This document shows positions 16,239-23,217 of a DNA stretch of 64,000 nucleotides, piece after piece. The notes under the pieces are model-generated. The model saw only the letters and a program-made list of their open reading frames with translations. It was not told the DNA's origin and did no database searches. The position numbers and the translations under genes were made by a program. The stretch's first letter is position 1, and every line of letters starts with the position of its first letter. Origin of the DNA: Azospirillum brasilense (lineage in GTDB: Bacteria > Pseudomonadota > Alphaproteobacteria > Azospirillales > Azospirillaceae); assembly GCF_022023855.1 (NCBI RefSeq), contig NZ_CP059451.1:1-64000 (forward strand), in the 5' to 3' direction.

Positions 16239-16990
16239 GCACGCTGGTTGCCGACAATGTGAGCAAGCGCTTCGGCGGCGTGACGGCGCTCAGCAACGTC
16301 TCGCTGGAACTGCAGGAGGGCGAGATCCATGGCCTGATCGGCCCGAACGGCAGCGGAAAGACGACCCTGCTCAACCTGCTGAGCGGCTTCTACCAGACCG
16401 ACGAGGGCGACGTCCGGCTGGACGGCGAATCGCTCGCCCGCTCGCCGGTGCAGCGGCGCCCCCGCGTCGGGGTGGCCCGCACCTTCCAGAAGCCCCGCCT
16501 GCTGGGGAGCCTCAGCGTGCTCGACAACGCCATGCTGGGCGGCTGGTGCGACACGCGGGCGGGCTTCCTGGAGACCGCCCTGGCACTGCCGCGGGCGCGG
16601 CGGGAGGAACGGGCCTTGCGCGAACGGGCGGAGGAGCTGCTGCACGGCGTCGGCCTCGGCTACGCCATTCACCGCCGGGCGAGCCTGCTCGACCACGCCG
16701 AACAGCGGTTTTTGGAGATCGCGCGCGGCCTCGTCATGCGCGCCCGCTTCATCCTGCTCGACGAGCCGGCGGGCGGCCTGACCGAGACCGAGATCGAGCA
16801 TCTCGCCGACATCCTCGCCGCGCTGCGCGACGCCGGGGTCGGCGTTCTGCTCGTGGAGCACCACACCGACTTCGTGTTCAGCGTCTGCGACCGCGTCACC
16901 ACGCTGAACCTCGGGCGCATGATCAAGCACGCCACCCCGGCGGAGGTGCGCAGCGACCCCGAAGTCATCCGCGTCTATCTGGGAGCGTGA
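16235..16990 (+). CDS. Liv-type ABC ATPase (LivG family)
   Basis: The product has 251 residues; start ATG at 16235 lies in the ATGA overlap with livM. Walker A is GPNGSGKTT near residues 37-45, and Walker B reads RFILLDEPAGGL. The signature region reads DHAEQRFLEIARGL instead of LSGGQ-type, a deviation also seen in some LivG relatives, where the motif is LxYGxQRxLEIAR. The region GVARTFQKPRLLGSLSVLDN matches the Q-loop. It hydrolyses ATP on the cytosolic side together with the LivF-type partner encoded next. Confidence 0.9.
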   Translation: MSTLVADNVSKRFGGVTALSNVSLELQEGEIHGLIGPNGSGKTTLLNLLSGFYQTDEGDVRLDGESLARSPVQRRPRVGVARTFQKPRLLGSLSVLDNAMLGGWCDTRAGFLETALALPRARREERALRERAEELLHGVGLGYAIHRRASLLDHAEQRFLEIARGLVMRARFILLDEPAGGLTETEIEHLADILAALRDAGVGVLLVEHHTDFVFSVCDRVTTLNLGRMIKHATPAEVRSDPEVIRVYLGA

Positions 16991-16991
16991 G

Positions 16992-17735
16992 ATGCACATG
17001 GGCTCAGTCAACCGACCCAACCCGATCCTGCTCGACGTGGTCGACCTGCACGTCGCCTATGGCAAGGCGGAGGTCGTGCACGGCGCCTCCTTCCGCGTCC
17101 ATCGCGGGGAGTTCGTCGTCCTGCTCGGCCGCAACGGCGCCGGCAAGAGCACGATGCTGCACGCGATCTCCGGCCTGATCCCCAAGAAGGGCGGGCGCGT
17201 CACCCTGGCCGGGGCGGAGATCGGGGCCGCCGCACCGCGCGACATCGTGCGCTCCGGGGTCGTCCAGGTGCTGGAAGGGCACCGCGTGTTCGGCGGCCTG
17301 TCGGTGGAGGACAACCTCCTGCTCGGCACCTACGCGAAGTCGTCGCGCGGCGACCGCACCAAGCTCGACCGCATCTACGCCCTGTTCCCGGAGCTGGCCG
17401 AACGCCGCCACCAGCAGGCGTCGCGCCTCAGCGGCGGGCAGCAGCAGATCCTGGCGGTGGGGCAGGGGGTGATCGGCGATCCGACGCTGCTGATCCTGGA
17501 CGAGCCGTCCGGCGGTCTGGCGCCCATCGTCATCGACCGCATCCTCGACGTGGCGAGCGAACTCTGCAAGGCCGGCATGGCGATCCTGCTGGTCGAGCAG
17601 CTCGTCGAGAAGGCGCTGCGCCACGCCGACTACTGCTACTTGACGGAAACCGGGCGGATCGTCGGCTCCGGCACGCCCGCCGAGGTGCAGAGCAGCGACC
17701 TGCTGCAGCGCGTCTATCTGGGCGGCGCGCATTAG
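16992..17735 (+). CDS. Liv-type ABC ATPase (LivF family)
   Basis: The product has 247 residues. Walker A GRNGAGKST is at about residues 46-54, the signature LSGGQQQILAVGQGV at about 140-154, and Walker B LLILDEPSGGLAP at about 162-174. The arrangement GVVQVLEGHRVFGGLSVEDNLLLG matches LivF (quoted parts: VLEGHRVFGGLSVEDNL). It completes the five-gene importer and lies one base after the LivG-type gene. A second enolase-superfamily gene follows 52 bases later, consistent with co-transcription of uptake and catabolism. Confidence 0.92.
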   Translation: MHMGSVNRPNPILLDVVDLHVAYGKAEVVHGASFRVHRGEFVVLLGRNGAGKSTMLHAISGLIPKKGGRVTLAGAEIGAAAPRDIVRSGVVQVLEGHRVFGGLSVEDNLLLGTYAKSSRGDRTKLDRIYALFPELAERRHQQASRLSGGQQQILAVGQGVIGDPTLLILDEPSGGLAPIVIDRILDVASELCKAGMAILLVEQLVEKALRHADYCYLTETGRIVGSGTPAEVQSSDLLQRVYLGGAH

Positions 17736-17787
17736 GCCGGGACGTGGTCCCCGCGCGCGGCAGTCCCCATTCCATCGCGAGACGATC

Positions 17788-18888
17788 ATGAACATCACCG
17801 CCATCGAGGCGATTCCGATCGCCATCCCCTATCGGCACAACGGCCCGGCCACCGGCTTCGGCGGCGCGGTGTGGACCACGGCCAACTATCTCATCGTCCG
17901 CGTCGAGACGGATGAGGGGCTGACCGGCTATGGCGAGGCCTTCGGCTACAACGTCATCCCCGTTACCAAACTGTTCATCGAGCGCAATCTGGCACCGCTC
18001 GTCATCGGGCGCGACGCGACGGACATCGCCGGGCTGATGGAGGATCTGAAGAAGACGCTCCACATCTTCGGGCGCGGCGGCACGGTCCAGTACGCGCTGA
18101 GCGGGCTGGACATCGCCCTGTGGGACCTGGCCGGCAAACGCGCCGGGGTGCCGGTGTGGAAGCTGGCCGGTGGCCATGCGCGCGGCGAGATCCCGGTCTA
18201 TGCCAGCCTGATGCGGCTGAGCGAGCCGGACCTCGTCGCCGCCTCCTGCGCCGAGGCGCTCGACCGCGGCTACCGCGAGATCAAGCTGCACGAGAAGACC
18301 GTGGAGGCGGTCGCCGCCGCCCGCCGCACCGTCGGCGACGGGGTGGAGCTGATGCTGGACGTGAATTGCGCCTGGAGCCCCGGCGCGGCGATCGAGATGG
18401 CGCAGAAGCTGGCCCCGCACCGGCTGAAATGGCTGGAGGAGCCGGTCTGGCCACCGGAGGACCTGGATGGGCTCGTGCGGACACGTCGCGCCGCCGTGGT
18501 CCCCATCGCGACCGGCGAGAACACGCCGAACGCCTGGGCCTTCAAGGCTCTGGCGGCCTGCGAGGGGATCGACTTCCTGCAACCGAGCGTCACCAAGGTC
18601 GGCGGCATCACGGAATTCCTGCGGGTCGGCGCCCTGGCCGAGCTGAACGGGCGGACGCTCGCCCCGCACTCGCCCTATTCCGGGCCGGGCTTCCTGGCGA
18701 CCCTGCACATGGCGGCGGTCTTCGCCGGAATGGGCGCCATCGAGCGGCTCTACATCGATCTGGAGGCGCCGGTGTTCGGCGCGATCGGCCTGCCGCGGCC
18801 CGACGGCACCATCGCCATTCCCGACGGTCCCGGCCTTGGCGCTGATCCCGACCCGGAGGTCCTGCGCCGCTACCGGCTCGACCTGTGA
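17788..18888 (+). CDS. enolase-superfamily enzyme with Lys-x-His and a substituted dyad residue
   Basis: The product has 366 residues with the two-domain capping plus barrel layout. Metal ligands are Asp191 (LDVNCAW), Glu217 (WLEEPVWPPED) and Glu244 (ATGEN). The second-strand motif is Lys166-Leu-His168 (REIKLHEK). His294 (LAPHSPYSG) is present, but the residue that should pair with it, normally Asp in a QPDV-type motif, is Ser267 (LQPSVTKVGG). It is thus related to, but distinct from, the upstream enzyme at 11555-12646. It probably abstracts a proton next to a carboxylate (dehydration, racemisation or cycloisomerisation). The substrate is unknown; context suggests the acid imported by the Liv-type system. 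Confidence 0.85.
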   Translation: MNITAIEAIPIAIPYRHNGPATGFGGAVWTTANYLIVRVETDEGLTGYGEAFGYNVIPVTKLFIERNLAPLVIGRDATDIAGLMEDLKKTLHIFGRGGTVQYALSGLDIALWDLAGKRAGVPVWKLAGGHARGEIPVYASLMRLSEPDLVAASCAEALDRGYREIKLHEKTVEAVAAARRTVGDGVELMLDVNCAWSPGAAIEMAQKLAPHRLKWLEEPVWPPEDLDGLVRTRRAAVVPIATGENTPNAWAFKALAACEGIDFLQPSVTKVGGITEFLRVGALAELNGRTLAPHSPYSGPGFLATLHMAAVFAGMGAIERLYIDLEAPVFGAIGLPRPDGTIAIPDGPGLGADPDPEVLRRYRLDL

Positions 18889-18955
18889 GGTCGGCAAGGC
18901 GCAAGCGGGCAGACGACGGACCGCCCTCGGGAACCGGACATGGGGAGACACAGCG

Positions 18956-20011
18956 GTGAGTGATACCAGCCAGATCCTGGTCGACACGGCGACCAGACTG
19001 TTCGAGGAAACCTTTACCCCCCGGCAGCTCGCCCTGGCGGAAACCGGGCGGTGGCTCGGGACGGAGTGGCAGGCGGTCGAGGACATGGGATTGCCGCTGG
19101 CCCTGGTGCCGGAGGAGGCCGGCGGCTTCGGCCTGCCGGTGGAGGAGGCGCTGAACCTGATCCGCCTCGCCGGCGCCTTCGCGGTGCCCTTGCCGCTGGC
19201 CGAAACCATGCTGGCGAACCGCATCCTGGCCAGTGCCGGGCTGGAACTTCCCGGCGGGCCGGTGACGCTGGCGCCGGTCCGAGCGGACGACCGGCCGACC
19301 CTGGAGCGGCGGGACGGGGGGTGGCTGCTCTCCGGCACAGCGCAGCGGGTGCCCTGGGGTCGCGCCGCCGCGATCATGGTCCTGGCCGAGCATGACGGGC
19401 GGACCCTGGTCGCCCTGGTCCCGGCGGGGCAGGCGGAGGTCACGCCCGACATCAATCTGGCGTACGAGCCCCGCGACACCCTGCGTTTCGAAACGGTGCT
19501 GCCGGCGGAGCGCGTTGCACCGTCGCCCGGCGTCGCGGCGGCGGACCTGCGCCGGCTGGGCGCCGCCCTGCGCTGCCTCGCCATGGCCGGGGCGCTGGGC
19601 CGCATCCTGGAGATGACCACCGCCTACGCCAACGAGCGCAGCCAGTTCGGGCGGCCCATCGGCAAGTTCCAGGCGATCCAGCAGCATCTGGCGGTGCTCG
19701 CCGGGCAGGCCGCCGCCGCCCGCGCCGCTGGGGACATCGCGGCGGAGGCGGTGGCGCAGGGCGCCTCGGCGCTGCCCATCGCGGCGGCGAAGGTCCGGTG
19801 CGGCGAGGCCGCCGGGATCGCCGCGGCCATCGCCCATCAGGTCCACGGCGCCATGGGGTTCACCCACGAGCACAGCCTGCATTTCCTCACCAAGCGCTTG
19901 TGGTCCTGGCGCGACGAATTCGGCGGCGAAGGGGAATGGAGCCGTCTGATCGGGCGAGAGGTGGCGCAGGCGGGGGCCGACGGCCTCTGGCCGCTCGTCA
20001 CCGCCGCCTGA
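18956..20011 (+). CDS. acyl-CoA dehydrogenase family protein (short subunit)
   Basis: The product has 351 residues from the GTG at 18956, placed by GGGGAGACAC; an upstream ATG-initiated extension overlaps the previous gene and lacks a ribosome site. The C-terminal half has the acyl-CoA dehydrogenase bundle with SQFGRPIGKFQAIQQHLAVL and HQVHGAMGFTHEHSLHFLTK. The usual catalytic Glu segment near the C-terminus is not evident. Such shortened members often pair with a second dehydrogenase subunit to make a heteromeric FAD enzyme, as in steroid side-chain degradation. The companion gene follows 51 bases later. It probably desaturates a CoA thioester made by the class III CoA transferase. Confidence 0.85.
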   Translation: MSDTSQILVDTATRLFEETFTPRQLALAETGRWLGTEWQAVEDMGLPLALVPEEAGGFGLPVEEALNLIRLAGAFAVPLPLAETMLANRILASAGLELPGGPVTLAPVRADDRPTLERRDGGWLLSGTAQRVPWGRAAAIMVLAEHDGRTLVALVPAGQAEVTPDINLAYEPRDTLRFETVLPAERVAPSPGVAAADLRRLGAALRCLAMAGALGRILEMTTAYANERSQFGRPIGKFQAIQQHLAVLAGQAAAARAAGDIAAEAVAQGASALPIAAAKVRCGEAAGIAAAIAHQVHGAMGFTHEHSLHFLTKRLWSWRDEFGGEGEWSRLIGREVAQAGADGLWPLVTAA

Positions 20012-20062
20012 TGGCCCGTCCGTAATCCCCTGGCCCCGCCGCGCCGTCGAGGAAGCGAAACC

Positions 20063-21205
20063 ATGGATTTGATCGATTTTCCGCCCCCTCCCGCCCAGGA
20101 CGTCGAGGCGTTGCGCGCCGAGGTGCGCGCCTTCCTGGCGGAGGAACTGGCGACCCGCCGTCCGCAGGATCGCGCCCGCTCCTGGAGCGGCTTCGACGCC
20201 GACTTCAGCCGCAAGGTCGGCGCGCGTGGCTGGATCGGCATGACCTGGCCCAAGCGCTACGGTGGGCACGAGCGCAGCGCCCTGGAGCGTTACGTCGTGC
20301 TGGAGGAGATGCTGGCCGCCGGGGCGCCGGTCGCCGCCCACTGGTTCGCCGACCGCCAGAGCGGGCCGCTGCTGCTGAAGGTCGGCAGCGAGGAGCAGCG
20401 GCGGACCCTTCTGCCCCGCATGGCCGCCGGGGAATGCTGTTTCTGCATCGGGATGAGCGAGCCGGACTCCGGCTCCGACCTCGCCGCGGTCCGGACGCGC
20501 GCCGTGCCGGTGGAGGGAGGCTTCGTCGTCAACGGCACCAAGCTGTGGACCACCTACGCCCACCACGCCCATTTCATGATCCTGTTCTGCCGCACCGGCG
20601 GCGCGGAGGAGCGGCATGGCGGCACCAGCCAGTTCCTGGTCGACCTGAAGACGCCCGGCATCACCATCCGCCCGATCGCCGATCTGGCCGGGGAGCATCA
20701 CTTCAACGAGGTGGTCTTCGAGGACGCCTTTCTGCCGTCCTCGGCCCTGCTCGGCCAGCTCGGGGACGGCTGGAACCAGGTGGTCGGCGAACTGGCCTTC
20801 GAGCGCAGCGGGCCGGAGCGGTTCCTGTCCTCCTTCACGCTGCTGGTCGAACTGGTCCGCGCGCTCGGCCCCAACCCGTCGGAGCAGGCGGCGGTGGCGG
20901 CGGGCCGCCTGACCGCCCACCTGCTCGTGCTGCGGCGCCTGTCGCGCTCGGTCGCCGGCATGCTGCAGAACGGCGAAAATCCGGCATTGCAGGCGGCGCT
21001 GGTCAAGGATCTGGGAGCGATCTTCGAGCAGGAGATCCCCGACATCGCCCGGCAACTGGTCGATGCTGAGCCGTCGCAGCGGTCCACGCGGGACTTCTCC
21101 GCGGTGCTGGCCCACACGATCCTGAACGTGCCCTCCTTCTCCCTGCGCGGCGGCACCCGCGAAATCCTGCGCGGCATCATCGCGCGCGGCCTGGGCCTGC
21201 GCTGA
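20063..21205 (+). CDS. acyl-CoA dehydrogenase family protein (partner subunit)
   Basis: The product has 380 residues, close to the family norm. FAD and substrate-binding segments are CCFCIGMSEPDSGSDLAAVRT (core GMSEPDSGSDLA, residues about 132-143) and GFVVNGTKLWTTYAHHAHFM near 155-175. The C-terminal segment reads SLRGGTREILRGIIARGLGLR (end LRGGTREILRGII), matching the EGGTxEI region but with Arg where Glu is common. With the preceding gene it likely forms an alpha/beta acyl-CoA dehydrogenase that passes electrons to electron-transfer flavoprotein. The chain type of the substrate is unknown. Confidence 0.88.
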   Translation: MDLIDFPPPPAQDVEALRAEVRAFLAEELATRRPQDRARSWSGFDADFSRKVGARGWIGMTWPKRYGGHERSALERYVVLEEMLAAGAPVAAHWFADRQSGPLLLKVGSEEQRRTLLPRMAAGECCFCIGMSEPDSGSDLAAVRTRAVPVEGGFVVNGTKLWTTYAHHAHFMILFCRTGGAEERHGGTSQFLVDLKTPGITIRPIADLAGEHHFNEVVFEDAFLPSSALLGQLGDGWNQVVGELAFERSGPERFLSSFTLLVELVRALGPNPSEQAAVAAGRLTAHLLVLRRLSRSVAGMLQNGENPALQAALVKDLGAIFEQEIPDIARQLVDAEPSQRSTRDFSAVLAHTILNVPSFSLRGGTREILRGIIARGLGLR

Positions 21206-21256
21206 GCGGCGCGGCCGGACAAGACACATAATCGGACAAGACGAAAGGAACGCGCC

Positions 21257-22057
21257 GTGTCGACCCTCGTGCTCGAAGACAACGACGATGGAATCGTCAC
21301 GCTCACCCTGAATCTTCCGGAGCAGCGCAACCCGATCTCCGATCCGGAGATGATCGACGCCCTGGTGGAGACGTTCAGCCGTCTCGATGCGGACATGGGG
21401 ACGCGCGTCATCATCCTCACCGGTGCCGGCGGGGCTTTCTCATCCGGCGGGAACCTGAAGAAGATGGGGGCGAGTGGCGGCCTGAACGATACGGTCGCCG
21501 CGCAGACGCGGCGGAACTACAAGCTGGGCATCCAGCGCATCCCACTGCTTCTCGAAGCCATGGAGGTTCCGGTGATCGCGGCGGTGAACGGTCCGGCGAT
21601 CGGCGCCGGCTGCGATCTCGCCTGCATGTGCGACCTCCGCATCGCCGGGGAGAGCGCGCGCTTCGCCGAGAGCTTCGTCAAGGTCGGCATCGTGCCGGGG
21701 GATGGTGGAGCGTGGCTGCTGCCGCGTGTCGTCGGTTTCTCCAAGGCCTGTGAAATGGCCCTGACCGGCGATGTCATCGACGCCGCCGAGGCGCTCGCCT
21801 GCGGTCTCGTCTCGCGGGTCGTTCCTGACACGGACCTGCTGCCGCAGGCGCGGGCCCTGGCCGCGCGCATCGCCGTCAACCCGCCGCATGTGGTGCGCAT
21901 GACCAAGCGTCTGCTGCGCGAAGGCCAGACGGTCAAGCTCGACACGCTGCTGGAGATGTCGGCGGCCATGCAGGCGCTGGCCCACGCGACCGAGGATCAC
22001 AAGGAAGCGGTCGCGGCTCTGCTGGGCAAGCGTCCTCCCCGCTTCATCGGCGCGTAA
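21257..22057 (+). CDS. enoyl-CoA hydratase/isomerase (crotonase family)
   Basis: The product has 266 residues. The two oxyanion-hole regions are visible as GAGGAFSSGGNLKKMG (residues about 56-72) and AVNGPAIGAGCDLACMCDLRIAG (core VNGPAIGAGCDLACMCD, about 112-128). The catalytic-site stretch FAESFVKVGIVPGDGGAWLLP follows (in part SFVKVGIVPGDGGAWLLP), where the second Glu of hydratases is replaced by Asp/Gly. This may indicate an isomerase or hydrolase variant. It acts after the acyl-CoA dehydrogenases on the same CoA thioester. It is the last gene of the plus-strand arm; a hairpin at 22058-22075 follows. Confidence 0.88.
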   Translation: MSTLVLEDNDDGIVTLTLNLPEQRNPISDPEMIDALVETFSRLDADMGTRVIILTGAGGAFSSGGNLKKMGASGGLNDTVAAQTRRNYKLGIQRIPLLLEAMEVPVIAAVNGPAIGAGCDLACMCDLRIAGESARFAESFVKVGIVPGDGGAWLLPRVVGFSKACEMALTGDVIDAAEALACGLVSRVVPDTDLLPQARALAARIAVNPPHVVRMTKRLLREGQTVKLDTLLEMSAAMQALAHATEDHKEAVAALLGKRPPRFIGA

Positions 22058-22075
22058 GCCGCCGGGGCCGGCGGC
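22058..22075. terminator. hairpin between convergent crotonase and YhhJ-type genes
   Basis: A 7-bp stem GCCGCCG (22058-22064) and CGGCGGC (22069-22075) with a four-base loop begins directly after the crotonase stop, and the opposing gene ends at 22093. Its location suits a bidirectional terminator, but no U-run follows on either strand, so termination might need Rho. Confidence 0.4.
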
Positions 22076-22092
22076 GGCTCATGATACCGGGC

Positions 22093-23214
22093 TCATGACA
22101 TCTGGTTGATGGCCTTGCGGAAGCGCGCCAGCGACAGGCTGAACAGGGCCGCGCCGATCCCGATGAGCGCGAGGAACTGCGGCCAGACCACGTCGAGGCC
22201 GGCGCCGCGGTACAGGATGGCCTGGGCCAGCGTGACGAAGTGCGTCGTCGGCGCGGCGAGCATCACGTCCTGAACGAGGGCGGGCATGCTTTCGCGCGGC
22301 GTCATGCCTCCCGACAGCATCTGCAGCGGCACCATCACCAGGATCAGCAGCATGCCGAACTGCGGCATGCTGCGGGCCACCGTCCCCAGGAAGATGCCCA
22401 TCGACGTGGAGGCGAACAGGTGCAGGGCGGCGCCGGCCAGGAACAGGGCGACGGAGCCGCCGATGGGAACCGCCAACAGTCCCTGGACGACGAAGACCAG
22501 GGAGAAGGCGCAGGCGACGAGCACGACCAGGGCCATCGACCAGATCTTGCCGACCATGATCTCGACGGGCGTGACCGGCATCACGAGCAGATGCTCGATG
22601 GTGCCGTGCTCGCGCTCCCGGATCAGGGCGGCGCCGGTCAGGATGATCGACAGCATCGTGACCTGGTTGATGACCTCGATCACCGACCCGAACCAGCCCT
22701 TGTTCATCTCGGGATTGAAGCGGACCCGCAGGGCGAGATCGACCGAAAGGGCCGGTTCCCCGCGGTAGCGTTGCACGAAGGCGTTGACCTCCCCGCTGAC
22801 GATCTGCTGGACGTAGCCGCTCCCGGAAAAGGCCTGGGTCATCCGGGTCGCATCGACGTTGAGCTGGATCGCCGGCTGGCGCCCGGCGAGGACGTCGCGC
22901 TGGAAGTCCGGCGGAATGTCGAGCGCGAAGGTGTCGAGCCCAGCGTCCATGCGGGCGTCCATCTCGGCGGGGGTGATCAGGACCGGCGGCAGGAAGAAGG
23001 GCGGGTAGAAGGCGCCGACGATGCGGGCCGACAGGGGCGAGCGGTCCTCGTCGACGATGGCGATCGCCGCCTTGTTGAGCGTCTCCGGGATGGCGGTGGC
23101 CGCCGTGTAGATCGCGAGCGTGAAGGAGTAGACGATGAGGGCCAGCAGCATCGGGTCGCGGGCGAGGCTGCGCAGCTCCTTGATGCCGAGGTTCAAGACG
23201 TTGGACGCCTGCAT
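22093..23214 (-). CDS. ABC-2 type exporter permease (YhhJ-like)
   Basis: A 373-residue inner-membrane protein. One membrane segment lies near residues 22-45, a long extracytoplasmic domain follows (about 50-170), and then five hydrophobic segments in the C-terminal half. The motif ALIREREHGTIEHLLVMPVTP near residue 200 (core REREHGTIEHLLVMPVT) is a hallmark of ABC-2 permeases. It starts three bases after the RbbA-like gene ends. The order HlyD / RbbA / YhhJ reproduces the E. coli yhiI-rbbA-yhhJ cluster. It probably forms the exporter channel with the membrane half of the fused ATPase. The exported substrate is not known from sequence. Confidence 0.88.
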   Translation of the reverse strand: MQASNVLNLGIKELRSLARDPMLLALIVYSFTLAIYTAATAIPETLNKAAIAIVDEDRSPLSARIVGAFYPPFFLPPVLITPAEMDARMDAGLDTFALDIPPDFQRDVLAGRQPAIQLNVDATRMTQAFSGSGYVQQIVSGEVNAFVQRYRGEPALSVDLALRVRFNPEMNKGWFGSVIEVINQVTMLSIILTGAALIREREHGTIEHLLVMPVTPVEIMVGKIWSMALVVLVACAFSLVFVVQGLLAVPIGGSVALFLAGAALHLFASTSMGIFLGTVARSMPQFGMLLILVMVPLQMLSGGMTPRESMPALVQDVMLAAPTTHFVTLAQAILYRGAGLDVVWPQFLALIGIGAALFSLSLARFRKAINQMS

Positions 23215-23217
23215 CGC

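Noticed and set aside
13044..17735. Housekeeping leucine/isoleucine/valine importer
   Set aside because: The components are Liv-type, but the operon continues into catabolic enzymes and faces an island of organic-acid genes, so a different ligand is more likely.
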